Positions 1-8,985 of a stretch of DNA of 64,000 bases are shown here, piece after piece. The DNA is from Synechococcus sp. MIT S9220 (GTDB lineage Bacteria > Cyanobacteriota > Cyanobacteriia > PCC-6307 > Cyanobiaceae): assembly GCF_014304815.1 (NCBI RefSeq), contig NZ_CP047958.1:2170001-2234000 (forward strand). The letters run 5' to 3'. The translations under genes and the position numbers were made by a program. The notes beneath the pieces are model-generated. The model saw nothing but the letters and a program-made list of their open reading frames with translations, was not told the origin of the DNA and did not search any database. How positions within the stretch are numbered: the first letter of the stretch is position 1; each line of letters starts with the position of its first letter.

Positions 1-511
1 CACTGGCATAAGGCACAACCTGCAGCAGTTCATTCAGTTCAGCTGGTAATTCACCACCGATGATCGCCAGATCGATCTGTCCATTAGCGACACTCCAGCC
101 GGTACGCCGGGTGCTGTGCACATGCAGCTGCACGGCCACATCCGGGAATTTCTGGCGGAACAAACCGATCATGCGAGGCATGAGATAAGTCCCGGTGGTC
201 TGGCTGGCGCCAACCAGCAAAGAGCCCCCCTTGAGGTCGTGAAGATCATCTAGCGCCCTGCACGCCTCATGACACTGACTGAGAATTCGATCGCAGTAGC
301 TGAGCAGAAGGTGGCCCGCTTCTGTGAGCTGAGCCTTGCGACCGCCACGGTCGAACAGGGCAACCTCCAGCTGCTTCTCCAGATTCTGAATCTGCAGGCT
401 CACCGCCGGCTGGGTCACATAAAGACTGTCGGCTGCCTTTTTGAAACTGCCCTCACTGACGATGGCCCGCAGGATGCGCAGCTGATCCAGGGTGAAGGGC
501 AGATCGGCCAT
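1..511 (-). CDS. rbcR: RbcR-type LysR transcriptional regulator (3' end cut by window)
   Basis: The gene starts at the ATG at 511 and runs leftward out of the window, so only about 170 N-terminal residues are visible. They begin [18 protein letters not shown] and contain a LysR winged helix-turn-helix ([16 protein letters not shown]) followed by the start of the effector-binding domain ([13 protein letters not shown]). This closely matches the RbcR/CbbR group (Ycf30 in plastids), which controls Rubisco and carbon-assimilation genes, and a place beside ndhF fits that group. It is divergent from the membrane protein gene on its right. Confusion with NdhR/CcmR is possible because the C-terminal half is missing. 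Confidence 0.85.
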   Translation of the reverse strand, partial: MADLPFTLDQLRILRAIVSEGSFKKAADSLYVTQPAVSLQIQNLEKQLEVALFDRGGRKAQLTEAGHLLLSYCDRILSQCHEACRALDDLHDLKGGSLLVGASQTTGTYLMPRMIGLFRQKFPDVAVQLHVHSTRRTGWSVANGQIDLAIIGGELPAELNELLQVVPYAS

Positions 512-644
512 GGAAAGCTGCCCGAAAAACAGCAGAAGCCTAAAAACTGTAGGGGTCCCCTTCCCTGCCGAACGCCAGAATCACGGCTCTCGCAGCATCT
601 CGTTGGCTGACGCAACAGCAGGCATCCATCACAGCAGCCTGGTG

Positions 645-1346
645 ATGCTGGGGTTGCTCGTTGTTTTCGCAGTGATTCACAGCGGTGGCGCAGCCTTGCG
701 AACACGGGCTGAGGCCAAGATCGGCGCGCGAGCCTGGCGGCTGGTGTTTGCAGCCCTGAGCATTCCCTCAGCCGTTGTGGTGATCGCTTACTTCCTGGCT
801 CACCGCTATGACGGCATCCGGATCTGGAATCTTCAGGGTGTGCCAGGGATGGTGCCATCCATCTGGGTTGTGACAGCGATCAGTTTCCTGTTCCTCTACC
901 CAGCCACCTACAACCTGCTGGAGATCCCTGCGGTGCTGAAGCCTCAGGTGCGTCTCTATGCCACAGGAATCATCCGGATCAGCCGACATCCTCAGGCTGT
1001 CGGTCAGATTCTTTGGTGCATGAGCCATGCACTCTGGATTGGAAGCAGCTTCATGCTGGTGACCTGTGCAGGTCTGATTGCGCATCATCTCTTTGCCGTC
1101 TGGCATGGCGACCGACGACTCAAAGCACGCTTCGGAGAAGCTTTCGACAGTCTTCAGGCCGAAACATCCGTGGTTCCGTTCGCCGCCGTGATCGATGGGC
1201 GCCAACAGCTGGTGTTGAGCGAGCTGGTCCGACCGGCTCAGCTGGGCATCGCCATCGCAGTCGGGGTGTTCTGGTGGGCGCACCGCTACATCCCCAGAGG
1301 AGGCATGGCCTTTCTGCACTCGCGTCTCGGAGAATTGTTGAACTGA
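645..1346 (+). CDS. NnrU / Z-ISO-like integral membrane protein
   Basis: About 233 residues with roughly five hydrophobic segments and the conserved ISRHPQ histidine segment typical of the NnrU family. Plant 15-cis-zeta-carotene isomerase (Z-ISO), a heme-dependent membrane enzyme, belongs to this superfamily, so a role in carotenoid isomerisation is possible but not shown. I chose the ATG at 645 because the first membrane segment begins there (MLGLLVVFAVIHSGG). GTG at 642 or TTG at 603 are alternatives; a longer frame from 492 would overlap the divergent regulator and adds unconserved-looking sequence. It ends 34 bp before ndhF and may be cotranscribed with it. Confidence 0.75.
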   Translation: MLGLLVVFAVIHSGGAALRTRAEAKIGARAWRLVFAALSIPSAVVVIAYFLAHRYDGIRIWNLQGVPGMVPSIWVVTAISFLFLYPATYNLLEIPAVLKPQVRLYATGIIRISRHPQAVGQILWCMSHALWIGSSFMLVTCAGLIAHHLFAVWHGDRRLKARFGEAFDSLQAETSVVPFAAVIDGRQQLVLSELVRPAQLGIAIAVGVFWWAHRYIPRGGMAFLHSRLGELLN

Positions 1347-1380
1347 GCTGCCTACACTCGCTACAAGCTGTTTTGCCTGG

Positions 1381-3393
1381 ATGCCCTCGGCTGCCGACTC
1401 CGCCTGGTTGATTCCAGTGCTGCCCTTGTTCGGGGCCCTGATCACTGGTCTGGGTCTGATCAGCTTCAACCGCACAATCAACCGATTGCGAAAACCGGTG
1501 GCCGTGCTGCTGATCAGCTGCATTGGTGCTGCCGCAGTGATCAGTTATGCGGTGCTCTTGGAGCAACTGGGAGGCGCACCGCCGGTCGAACACCTGTTTA
1601 TTTGGGCAAGCGCAGGGGATTTCATCCTGCCAATGGGCTACGTGGTCGACCCTCTTGCCGCAGTGATGCTGGCTCTGGTCACCACTGTGGCCTTGCTGGT
1701 GATGATCTACTCACACGGCTACATGGCGCACGACAAGAGCTACGTGCGCTTTTTCACCTACCTGGCCATCTTCAGCAGTTCGATGCTTGGACTGGTGGTG
1801 AGCCCCAACCTGCTCGAGATCTATGTGTTCTGGGAGTTGGTGGGCATGTCGTCCTATCTGCTGGTGGGCTTCTGGTACGACCGAGACGGCGCAGCACATG
1901 CCGCTCAGAAGGCTTTTGTGGTCAACAGGGTTGGTGACTTCGGCCTCTTGCTCGGCATCCTCGGTCTGTTCTGGGCTACAGGCAGTTTCGACTTCCAGGG
2001 AATCGCCGATGGGCTTTCAGCGGGAGTGAGCAGCGGCATCGTGCCGGGCTGGGCAGCTCTCCTTCTCTGTCTGTTTGTGTTCATGGGTCCGATGGCGAAA
2101 TCGGCCCAGTTCCCTCTTCACGTCTGGCTGCCGGATGCGATGGAAGGTCCAACACCGATCTCGGCACTGATCCACGCCGCCACGATGGTGGCTGCCGGCG
2201 TGTTTTTGGTGGCACGTCTCGAACCGCTTTACAGCCAATTTCCGAGCGTGGGAGTGTTCATCGCAGTCACCGGCACGATCACCTGCTTTCTGGGAGCCTC
2301 GATCGCCCTCACCCAGATGGACCTCAAAAAGGGACTGGCCTACAGCACCGTGTCCCAGCTGGGCTACATGATGCTGGCCATGGGCTGTGGAGCCCCCGTT
2401 GCCGGCATGTTCCACCTGGTGACCCATGCCTTCTTCAAGGCGATGCTCTTCCTGGGGTCGGGATCAGTGATTCACGCCATGGAGGATGTGGTGGGACATG
2501 AACCTGTGCTCGCCCAGGACATGCGACTGATGGGCGGTCTGCGCAAAAAGATGCCGATCACAGCGATTACCTTCCTGATTGGCTGCATCGCCATCAGTGG
2601 CATCCCTCCACTGGCAGGCTTCTGGAGCAAAGACGAAATTCTTGGACAAGCCTTTGGCACATTTCCCATCCTCTGGGTGGTGGGCTTTCTCACCGCCGGC
2701 ATGACCGCGTTTTACATGTTCCGGCTTTATTTCCTCACCTTCGAGGGAGACTTTCGCGGCAACGATGAGGCCATGCAGGCTCAGCTGATGGCTGCCGCAG
2801 GCAAGGCCGTGGATGAGGAACATGCCCACCATGCGGGCAGCCTGCATGAATCGCCATGGCCGATGACCCTGCCGCTGGTGGTGCTCGCGGTCCCCTCCGT
2901 CCTGATCGGTCTGCTCGGCACTCCCTGGAATAGCCGCTTTGCCGGACTTCTTGACCCCGAAGAAGCCCTTGAGATGGCGGAGCATTTCAGTTGGGGAGAA
3001 TTCCTGCCTCTGGCAGGAGCCTCCGTTGCCATCTCCGTGATCGGAATCAGCGTGGCTGTGCTCGCCTATGCCCTGCGTCGAATCGATCTAGGTGAGCTGG
3101 TCGCAGCTCGCTTCCCAGCCGTTAATGCCTTCCTTGCCAACAAGTGGTATTTGGATGACATCAACGACAAGCTGTTCGTCCGCAGCAGCCGCAAAATTGC
3201 ACGAGAGGTGCTGGAAGTTGACGCCAAAGTGGTTGATGGCGTCGTGAACCTCACCGGCCTGCTCACGCTGGGCAGCGGCGAAGGTCTCAAATACTTCGAA
3301 ACCGGCCGCGCCCAGTTCTACGCCCTGATCGTGTTTGGTGGTGTCATTGGCCTGGTGGTGCTCTTTGGTGTGCTTGGCGGCCCGATTAATTGA
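1381..3393 (+). CDS. ndhF: NAD(P)H-quinone oxidoreductase subunit 5 (NdhF)
   Basis: A 670-residue polytopic thylakoid protein, the antiporter-like proton-pumping subunit of the NDH-1 complex for respiration and cyclic electron flow. Family motifs visible include the glutamate-bearing helix (VFWELVGMSSYLLVGFW), the lysine/histidine helix (FPLHVWLPDAMEGPTPIS) and the following ALIHAATMVAAGVFL. The N-terminus (LIPVLPLFGALITGLG) and the long C-terminal extension after residue 480 fit the NdhF1 type. Its partner ndhD follows after a 481-bp spacer. The ATG start leaves a normal hydrophobic first helix. Confidence 0.97.
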   Translation: MPSAADSAWLIPVLPLFGALITGLGLISFNRTINRLRKPVAVLLISCIGAAAVISYAVLLEQLGGAPPVEHLFIWASAGDFILPMGYVVDPLAAVMLALVTTVALLVMIYSHGYMAHDKSYVRFFTYLAIFSSSMLGLVVSPNLLEIYVFWELVGMSSYLLVGFWYDRDGAAHAAQKAFVVNRVGDFGLLLGILGLFWATGSFDFQGIADGLSAGVSSGIVPGWAALLLCLFVFMGPMAKSAQFPLHVWLPDAMEGPTPISALIHAATMVAAGVFLVARLEPLYSQFPSVGVFIAVTGTITCFLGASIALTQMDLKKGLAYSTVSQLGYMMLAMGCGAPVAGMFHLVTHAFFKAMLFLGSGSVIHAMEDVVGHEPVLAQDMRLMGGLRKKMPITAITFLIGCIAISGIPPLAGFWSKDEILGQAFGTFPILWVVGFLTAGMTAFYMFRLYFLTFEGDFRGNDEAMQAQLMAAAGKAVDEEHAHHAGSLHESPWPMTLPLVVLAVPSVLIGLLGTPWNSRFAGLLDPEEALEMAEHFSWGEFLPLAGASVAISVIGISVAVLAYALRRIDLGELVAARFPAVNAFLANKWYLDDINDKLFVRSSRKIAREVLEVDAKVVDGVVNLTGLLTLGSGEGLKYFETGRAQFYALIVFGGVIGLVVLFGVLGGPIN

Positions 3394-3414
3394 CCTCATC
3401 AAGTGCACAGTGCC

Positions 3415-3489
3415 TCATTCATCATCAAGCTGAGCAGCCCTCTGGGAGCTGCAACTCAGGAAGAAAGCTTCACTCAGTTTGGGCGGCAT
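3415..3489 (-). CDS. Candidate 24-residue small protein with a strong Shine-Dalgarno site
   Basis: Within the ndhF-ndhD spacer, the minus strand has an ATG at 3489 preceded by AAGGAGGT (3504 down to 3497) with 7 nt spacing, an almost perfect ribosome binding site in a genome where many genes lack one. The frame encodes MPPKLSEAFFLSCSSQRAAQ and four more residues, then TGA. I recognise no family. It is antisense to the 3' untranslated region of ndhF. It could be a real small protein, a leader peptide, or chance. Confidence 0.35.
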   Translation of the reverse strand: MPPKLSEAFFLSCSSQRAAQLDDE

Positions 3490-3554
3490 GATGAAGACCT
3501 CCTTCCGTTTCTGATCTGAAGTCTGCAGATCTCGATTGATTGTTCGAACTCGTG

Positions 3555-3581
3555 AAGCCTCCTCAACAAGGGAGCTTTTTT
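3555..3581 (+). terminator. Rho-independent terminator after ndhF
   Basis: AAGCCTCC and GGGAGCTT can pair around a short CAACAA-type loop, with one mismatch and one G-U pair, and are followed directly by a run of six T on the plus strand. It lies about 160 bp after the ndhF stop, so it would end the ndhF transcript before ndhD and implies a separate ndhD promoter. Confidence 0.6.
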
Positions 3582-3695
3582 GTTGCTGAACCGACAGGTT
3601 CGTTATCTCTGAAAACAACGACCTTGTCGTGCTGAATCCAGCAAGGTGACAAGGCGGGAGCTGCACGGAAATGAAGATGAATGCACCGACCATGT

Positions 3696-3722
3696 CAACA
3701 ACCTCAAACGTTGTGGTTGTTG
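3696..3722. repeat. 8-bp inverted repeat upstream of ndhD
   Basis: CAACAACC and GGTTGTTG form a perfect 8-bp stem with an 11-nt loop. There is no T-run, so it is not an obvious terminator. It could be a leader hairpin or a dyad bound by a regulator. Confidence 0.5.
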
Positions 3723-3764
3723 AGGCGGTCAACGTTTTCCCGCTCTTCAGGGTTCTGGAGAGAT

Positions 3765-3780
3765 CTGATCAGCAGATCAG
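3765..3780. repeat. 6-bp inverted repeat upstream of ndhD
   Basis: CTGATC, a 4-nt AGCA spacer, then GATCAG: a perfect dyad about 95 bp before the ndhD start. It may be an operator or RNA hairpin; a stem this short can also arise by chance. Confidence 0.35.
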
Positions 3781-3874
3781 CACATCAACCGGCTTATGTG
3801 TGTCAACGCCTATCGAGTCAGTGTCAGTACAGCCAGGATTTCTACACTCCGAACAGTGGTGAAAGGCCTTTTCG

Positions 3875-5545
3875 TTGCTGGAGTTTGCCGTCAGTGCTCC
3901 CTTTGACCCTGCAGCGGATATCGCAGCAGGAATCATTCCAGCTCAGTTCCCCTGGCTGAGTCTTTCCATCCTTTTCCCGATCGTGGGCGCGTTGATCGTC
4001 CCCTTCATCCCTGATCAGGGAGAAGGGCGACAAGTCCGCTGGTTCGCTCTGGGCATCGCGCTCGTCACCTTTCTGATCACGGTGGGGGCCTATCTGAGCG
4101 GTTATGACCCCAGCTTCAGCGGCCTGCAGCTCTCAGAACGGGTCAGCTGGCTACCAGATCTGGGACTGACGTGGGCCGTTGGGGCCGATGGCTTGTCCAT
4201 GCCTCTGATCCTGCTCACCAGCTTCATCACCGCGCTGGCGGTCCTGGCCGCATGGCCGGTCACCTTCAAACCCAAGCTGTTCTTCTTTCTGATTCTGGCC
4301 ATGGATGGCGGCCAGATCGCAGTGTTCGCAGTGCAGGACATGCTGTTGTTTTTCCTGGCCTGGGAACTGGAACTGCTGCCTGTTTACCTGTTGCTGGCCA
4401 TCTGGGGGGGCAAGAGGCGTCAGTACGCTGCCACCAAGTTCATCCTCTACACGGCTGGCAGCTCGCTGTTCATCCTGCTTGCGGCTCTGGCCATGGGCTT
4501 CATGGGAGGCGGTACGCCCAACTTTGAGTACACCGTGCTGGCACAGAAGGGGTTCAGCACAGGATTTCAGTTGCTCTGTTACGCCGGTCTGCTGATCGCC
4601 TTCGGAGTCAAATTACCGATCGTTCCACTGCACACCTGGCTGCCGGATGCTCACGGTGAGGCGACAGCTCCAGTGCACATGCTGCTGGCGGGCATCCTGC
4701 TGAAAATGGGCGGCTATGCCCTGATGCGCTTCAACGCCGAAATGCTGCCTGAAGCGCATGCCCAATTCGCACCACTTCTGGTCGTGCTGGGTGTTGTCAA
4801 CATCATTTACGCAGCCCTCACCTCCTTCGCTCAGCGCAACCTCAAACGAAAAATTGCCTACAGCTCTATCAGCCATATGGGCTTTGTGCTGATTGGCATC
4901 GGCAGTTTCAGCGCTCTAGGAACGAGTGGCGCGATGTTGCAGATGATCAGCCATGGCCTGATCGGGGCCAGCCTATTTTTCCTGGTGGGCGCCACCTATG
5001 ACCGCACCCACACCCTGCAGCTCGATGAGATGGGTGGGGTGGGCCAGAAGATGCGGGTCATGTTTGCTCTGTGGACCGTCTGCTGCCTGGCGTCCCTCGC
5101 ACTCCCGGGCATGAGTGGATTTGTCAGTGAATTGATGGTGTTCACAGGCTTCGCAACCGACGAGGCCTACACACTCAGCTTCAGGATCGTGATCGACGGA
5201 CTCGCTGCAATCGGTGTGATCCTGACGCCGATCTATCTGCTCTCGATGTTGAGAGAAATTTTCTTTGGCAAGGAAAACGCACAGCTCACCACCAACACCA
5301 ACCTGGTGGATGCGGAGCCCCGCGAGATCTACATCATCGGCTGTCTGCTGGTGCCGATCATCGGGATTGGTCTCTATCCGCGACTGATGACGGACAGCTA
5401 CCGAACAGCGATCGAAGCACTGGTTGACCGAGATGTAGCCGCGATGGAGGTGATCAGCCGACCGACAGCACCTTTAATTCGTAGTGGCAGCCTGGCGCCA
5501 GCCATGCTCAAAGCGCCTCAGCTGATGCCTGGCAACGGATCCTGA
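3875..5545 (+). CDS. ndhD: NAD(P)H-quinone oxidoreductase subunit 4 (NdhD)
   Basis: A 556-residue polytopic antiporter-like subunit of NDH-1. Characteristic segments are [34 protein letters not shown] and [19 protein letters not shown], which carry the conserved Glu, His and Lys of the proton channel. The first hydrophobic segment ([17 protein letters not shown]) supports the TTG start at 3875, as no in-frame ATG lies upstream. Pairing with ndhF suggests the NdhD1/NdhF1 (NDH-1L) type rather than the CO2-uptake D3/D4 type. The gene follows a 480-bp structured spacer and precedes scpA. Confidence 0.95.
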   Translation: MLEFAVSAPFDPAADIAAGIIPAQFPWLSLSILFPIVGALIVPFIPDQGEGRQVRWFALGIALVTFLITVGAYLSGYDPSFSGLQLSERVSWLPDLGLTWAVGADGLSMPLILLTSFITALAVLAAWPVTFKPKLFFFLILAMDGGQIAVFAVQDMLLFFLAWELELLPVYLLLAIWGGKRRQYAATKFILYTAGSSLFILLAALAMGFMGGGTPNFEYTVLAQKGFSTGFQLLCYAGLLIAFGVKLPIVPLHTWLPDAHGEATAPVHMLLAGILLKMGGYALMRFNAEMLPEAHAQFAPLLVVLGVVNIIYAALTSFAQRNLKRKIAYSSISHMGFVLIGIGSFSALGTSGAMLQMISHGLIGASLFFLVGATYDRTHTLQLDEMGGVGQKMRVMFALWTVCCLASLALPGMSGFVSELMVFTGFATDEAYTLSFRIVIDGLAAIGVILTPIYLLSMLREIFFGKENAQLTTNTNLVDAEPREIYIIGCLLVPIIGIGLYPRLMTDSYRTAIEALVDRDVAAMEVISRPTAPLIRSGSLAPAMLKAPQLMPGNGS

Positions 5546-5618
5546 TCAATCACGCTGCTAGGGGCTGGCCCGGTCGATCCATCGCCGGTATTTTTCCTGA
5601 AGACGGCCACAGGCTGAG

Positions 5619-6518
5619 ATGGATGCCGGGCTGAATCAGAGAGCCGATGCCGGTGCAAGGCTCGCGATTCGCCTGCTTCAGGACGCTGCTCAGCAGGGTG
5701 ATCTTGATCCATGGGATGTGGATGTCATCGCTGTGGTCGATGGCTTTCTGGATCAGCTGAAACAACGGATCGAAGTTCCCCGCCAAGTTGAGGAAGCGTT
5801 GAAGCGACGCGGCGGAAGCTATGAGCGTGACCTGGCCGACAGCAGTGAAGCCTTCCTGGCAGCGTCAGTGCTGGTGGGACTCAAAGCAGAAGTGCTTGAA
5901 GCCAGCACGTTTCCTCCGCAACCAGAGGTTGAGGAGATGTTTGAGGCGGATTTTGCTGGCCAGGGATGGCTAGATCCAAGCTTCGACATCCCTCGCCACC
6001 CCGAGCGACACCTGCAACGCCGACCGGTGGCTCCACCACCGCTGCGGCGCCCGGTCACGCTGGGGGAGCTGATTGAACAACTGGAATCGATTGCAGAGCA
6101 GCTCGAATCAGACGAACTGGAAATGCGCCGACGCCAGCGTCAGAAGCGCTATTCCAACAAGGAAGCGATCGCTCAGGTGGCCGCCCTCGCTCACCGAGAG
6201 AAACTGCCGGAAACCACAGCAGCCATGGGCGTCTTTCTGAACGGCTGGGAAGCAGCCCTGCAATGGGTCAATTTCGAACACCTGGTGACTCAATGGAACG
6301 ACATTGCCGACGACGACCTGGATAAGGACCGCGTAGGGGTGTTCTGGGCACTTCTGTTCCTGTCTTCACAAGGCCAGGTTGAGCTGGAGCAGATGGACTC
6401 GCTACACGGTCCGATCAGACTCAAACGGCTACTTGCTCCAGGCACCATGGCCCAGATGCCTCTGACCAGCCTGGACGTGCCAGCTGTCATGCCGGCCGAG
6501 GGAGCCGTGGCGGCTTAA
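5619..6518 (+). CDS. scpA: Segregation and condensation protein A (ScpA)
   Basis: A 299-residue kleisin that bridges the SMC heads with ScpB in chromosome condensation. The N-terminal part has the family signature (LDPWDVDVIAVVDGFLDQL, residues about 30-48), the middle contains an Arg/Gln-rich helical segment (ELEMRRRQRQKRYSN), and the C-terminal winged-helix region contains VFWALLFLSSQGQVELEQ, a typical ScpA ending. It starts 73 bp after ndhD and ends 44 bp before the nucleotidyltransferase gene on the same strand. scpB is not in the window. Confidence 0.9.
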   Translation: MDAGLNQRADAGARLAIRLLQDAAQQGDLDPWDVDVIAVVDGFLDQLKQRIEVPRQVEEALKRRGGSYERDLADSSEAFLAASVLVGLKAEVLEASTFPPQPEVEEMFEADFAGQGWLDPSFDIPRHPERHLQRRPVAPPPLRRPVTLGELIEQLESIAEQLESDELEMRRRQRQKRYSNKEAIAQVAALAHREKLPETTAAMGVFLNGWEAALQWVNFEHLVTQWNDIADDDLDKDRVGVFWALLFLSSQGQVELEQMDSLHGPIRLKRLLAPGTMAQMPLTSLDVPAVMPAEGAVAA

Positions 6519-6562
6519 CCACACCCTTATGTTGGCTTATCCGTTGTAAGCCTGTTACGCCG

Positions 6563-7741
6563 ATGAAGGCGATGATCCTGGCCGCGGGCAAGGGAACAAG
6601 GGTTCAGCCGATCACACATGTGATTCCCAAACCGATGATTCCAATCCTGCAGAAGCCAGTGATGGAATTCCTGCTGGAACTGCTCAAGGAGCATGGTTTC
6701 GCGGAGGTGATGGTCAATGTGTCCCACTTGGCCGAGGAGATCGAGAACTACTTCCGAGATGGCCAGCGATTTGGCGTGGAAATCGCTTATAGCTTCGAAG
6801 GCCGTATCGAAGATGGCGAACTGATCGGTGACGCTCTGGGCTCCGCTGGCGGGCTGAAGAAAATCCAGGATTTCCAGACGTTCTTCGACGACACCTTTGT
6901 CGTGTTGTGTGGCGATGCACTCATCGACCTTGATCTCACCGAAGCGGTGAGACGTCACCGGGAGAAAGGTGCCCTCGCCAGCCTGATCACCAAACGTGTT
7001 CCGAAGGAACAGGTCAGCAGCTATGGCGTTGTCGTGAGTGATGCGGAGGGACGCATTCAGGCCTTCCAGGAAAAGCCGAAGGTGGACGAAGCCCTGAGCG
7101 ACACCATCAACACAGGCATCTATCTCTTCGAACCAGAGATTTTTGAGCACATCCCTTCGGGTGAGTCCTTCGACATCGGCTCGGATCTCTTCCCCAGGCT
7201 TGTGGAGGTCGGTGCACCGTTCTATGCCTTACCCATGGAGTTCGAATGGGTCGACATCGGCAAGGTCCCCGATTACTGGCGGGCGATCCGAAGTGTGCTT
7301 CAGGGTGATGTTCGCCAGGTGGGCATTCCTGGCAAAGAGGTTCGTCCTGGGGTCTACACCGGCCTGAATGTGGCGGCCAACTGGGACCGGATCGACGTTC
7401 AGGGCCCCGTCTATGTCGGTGGCATGACCAAGATCGAAGACGGAGCAACGCTGATCGGCCCCACGATGATCGGGCCCAGCTGCCACATCTGCGAAGGCGC
7501 CACAATCGATAATTCGATCATCTTCGATTACTCACGCATCGGTGCAGGCGTCCAGCTCGTCGAAAAACTGGTGTTCGGCCGTTACTGCGTTGGCAAAAAT
7601 GGCGACCATTTCGATCTTCAGGAAGCTGCCCTCGACTGGTTGATCACCGATGCCCGGCGCCAGGATCTGGTTGAGCCCTCCCCTCAGCAGAAAGCGATGG
7701 CTGAACTGCTCGGGACTGACCTCACAACTGCTGCGAGCTGA
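6563..7741 (+). CDS. NDP-sugar pyrophosphorylase (mannose-1-phosphate guanylyltransferase-like)
   Basis: A 392-residue soluble enzyme. The N-terminal 230 residues are a nucleotidyltransferase fold with the signature LAAGKGTRVQPIT and the catalytic lysine in PKPMIPI, followed by the metal-binding LCGDALIDLDL and the sugar site FEWVDIG. The C-terminal third has hexapeptide-type repeats (GATLIGPTMIGPSCHICEGA) forming a left-handed beta helix. The family transfers NMP to sugar-1-phosphates to make NDP-sugars for cell-surface polysaccharide; the exact substrate (mannose-1-P or glucose-1-P) cannot be read from the sequence. Its last 20 bp overlap the convergent metF. Confidence 0.85.
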   Translation: MKAMILAAGKGTRVQPITHVIPKPMIPILQKPVMEFLLELLKEHGFAEVMVNVSHLAEEIENYFRDGQRFGVEIAYSFEGRIEDGELIGDALGSAGGLKKIQDFQTFFDDTFVVLCGDALIDLDLTEAVRRHREKGALASLITKRVPKEQVSSYGVVVSDAEGRIQAFQEKPKVDEALSDTINTGIYLFEPEIFEHIPSGESFDIGSDLFPRLVEVGAPFYALPMEFEWVDIGKVPDYWRAIRSVLQGDVRQVGIPGKEVRPGVYTGLNVAANWDRIDVQGPVYVGGMTKIEDGATLIGPTMIGPSCHICEGATIDNSIIFDYSRIGAGVQLVEKLVFGRYCVGKNGDHFDLQEAALDWLITDARRQDLVEPSPQQKAMAELLGTDLTTAAS

Positions 7742-8624
7742 GACCAGCTCGCTCCAGCACCTCAGGAATCCGCTCTTCCGCTCTCACGGCCATCACGTGG
7801 ACGCCCTGAGCAATCCCGGCAAATTGCCGGACCTGCTCAGCCGCGATGGCGATGCCTTCGGCCGCAGGATCTGAGGCGGCATCCAGTCGCGCGATCAGGC
7901 TGTCTGGAATGTTGGCTCCAGGGACCTTCTGATTGATGAAACTGGCATTCCTCGCTGACTTGAGCAGAAACACCCCTGCCAGAACAGGCAGCTCCATCGG
8001 AGCCGCCATGTCACGGCAGAAACGCTCCAGCACCTGCGGATCCATCACCATTTGGGTCTGAACGAAACGAGCACCTGCTTCGCGTTTACGCTCCAGCCTG
8101 CGCTTGAGCCCCGACCAGCTGGCACAGTGCGGATCAGCGGCAGCTCCTGCAAATAAGGCTGTGGGGCCATCGGGCAGGCTCTCCTTCACAGGGTCCTCAC
8201 CCCGGTTGAAAGAGCTGACTTGCTGCAGCAGCCGCACCGACTCCAGTTCATGCACCGGGCGAACGGAGGGTTGATCACCAGCCTTCACTGAATCCCCAGT
8301 GAGACACAGCAAATTACGGATACCGAGCGCATGGGCACCGAGCAGATCCGCCTGAATCCCAATGCGATTGCGATCACGCCCTGCCATTTGCAGCACAGGC
8401 TCAAGCCCTGCGTCCAACAGCAAGCGGCACACCGCAAGACTGCTCATGCGCATCACAGCGCGGCTGCCGTCAGTGACATTGATGGCCTGAACCCAGTCGC
8501 GCAGGAGATTGGCCATGGCCAAGGTATGACTGGGATCTCCCCCACGGGGTGGCATCACCTCAGCCGTGACGGTGACGGCACCAGCCTCAAGACTGCGCTG
8601 CAGCGCTGAACCCAAACCCTTCAA
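7722..8624 (-). CDS. metF: Methylenetetrahydrofolate reductase
   Basis: A 300-residue FAD-dependent TIM-barrel enzyme reducing 5,10-methylene-THF to 5-methyl-THF for methionine synthesis. The N-terminus has TAEVMPPRGGDPS with the conserved catalytic-region glutamate, and NVTDGSRA, LTGDSV and GARFVQTQMV match the family. Length is normal for the bacterial enzyme, which lacks the eukaryotic regulatory domain. It converges on the pyrophosphorylase gene (20-bp overlap) and is divergent from pedR, with a 43-bp shared upstream region. Confidence 0.93.
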   Translation of the reverse strand: MKGLGSALQRSLEAGAVTVTAEVMPPRGGDPSHTLAMANLLRDWVQAINVTDGSRAVMRMSSLAVCRLLLDAGLEPVLQMAGRDRNRIGIQADLLGAHALGIRNLLCLTGDSVKAGDQPSVRPVHELESVRLLQQVSSFNRGEDPVKESLPDGPTALFAGAAADPHCASWSGLKRRLERKREAGARFVQTQMVMDPQVLERFCRDMAAPMELPVLAGVFLLKSARNASFINQKVPGANIPDSLIARLDAASDPAAEGIAIAAEQVRQFAGIAQGVHVMAVRAEERIPEVLERAGLSSQQL

Positions 8625-8667
8625 ATGCTTCTGATGGCCACTATGGAAGATCGCCAGTCAGGAATGA

Positions 8668-8985
8668 ATGCCTAGGATGGAGGTGGAAGAATCGTCGGTG
8701 TCCAGCATGGTGAATGGCGATGGACATGGGTCCTCGAACATCTCACTCTCGACACGGGAGGTCGAAATCATCGAACTGGTCGCAGAGGGATTGACCAACC
8801 AGGAGATTGCAGAGCGGCTCACCATCAGCAAACGGACGGTCGACAATCACGTCAGCAACGTCTTCACCAAGACTGGCTCCAAGAACAGAGTTGCCCTGCT
8901 CAATTGGGCCATGGATCACGGGAAAATCTGCCGTGATGGCTTCAACTGTTGCCTACTCCCGGAATCATCCGTTGACGCGTCCTGA
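8668..8985 (+). CDS. pedR: PedR-type LuxR-family regulator
   Basis: A 105-residue protein consisting almost only of a LuxR-type helix-turn-helix (STREVEIIELVAEGLTNQEI, then ISKRTVDNHVSNVFTKTG). It ends in a cysteine-containing tail (KICRDGFNCC). This architecture matches PedR of Synechocystis (Ssl0564), which senses photosynthetic electron flow through thioredoxin-dependent redox change of a cysteine; the cysteines here fit that model. Several in-frame ATGs lie near the start, so the first 15 residues are uncertain. It is divergent from metF, and its 3' end overlaps a small minus-strand gene. Confidence 0.82.
   Translation: MPRMEVEESSVSSMVNGDGHGSSNISLSTREVEIIELVAEGLTNQEIAERLTISKRTVDNHVSNVFTKTGSKNRVALLNWAMDHGKICRDGFNCCLLPESSVDAS

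Larger units (their letters stand above)
3582..3874 (+). promoter_or_regulatory. Structured upstream region of ndhD
   Basis: No convincing gene is present between the ndhF terminator and the ndhD start. Two clean inverted repeats stand out: CAACAACC at 3696-3703 with GGTTGTTG at 3715-3722, and CTGATC at 3765-3770 with GATCAG at 3775-3780. The stretch probably contains the ndhD promoter and an untranslated leader. I cannot place a -10 box with confidence. Confidence 0.4.

Noticed and set aside
492-644. Longer N-terminus for the NnrU-like gene
   Set aside because: It begins inside the divergent LysR coding region, and the added residues are polar and unlike the family, which starts with a membrane helix.
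768-1523. 251-codon minus-strand ORF over the NnrU-like gene and ndhF start
   Set aside because: Antisense shadow with no domain; spans two well-supported genes.
3671-3862. 63-codon plus-strand ORF in the ndhF-ndhD spacer
   Set aside because: No ribosome binding site, low-complexity product, and it lies over the two inverted repeats; more likely untranslated leader.
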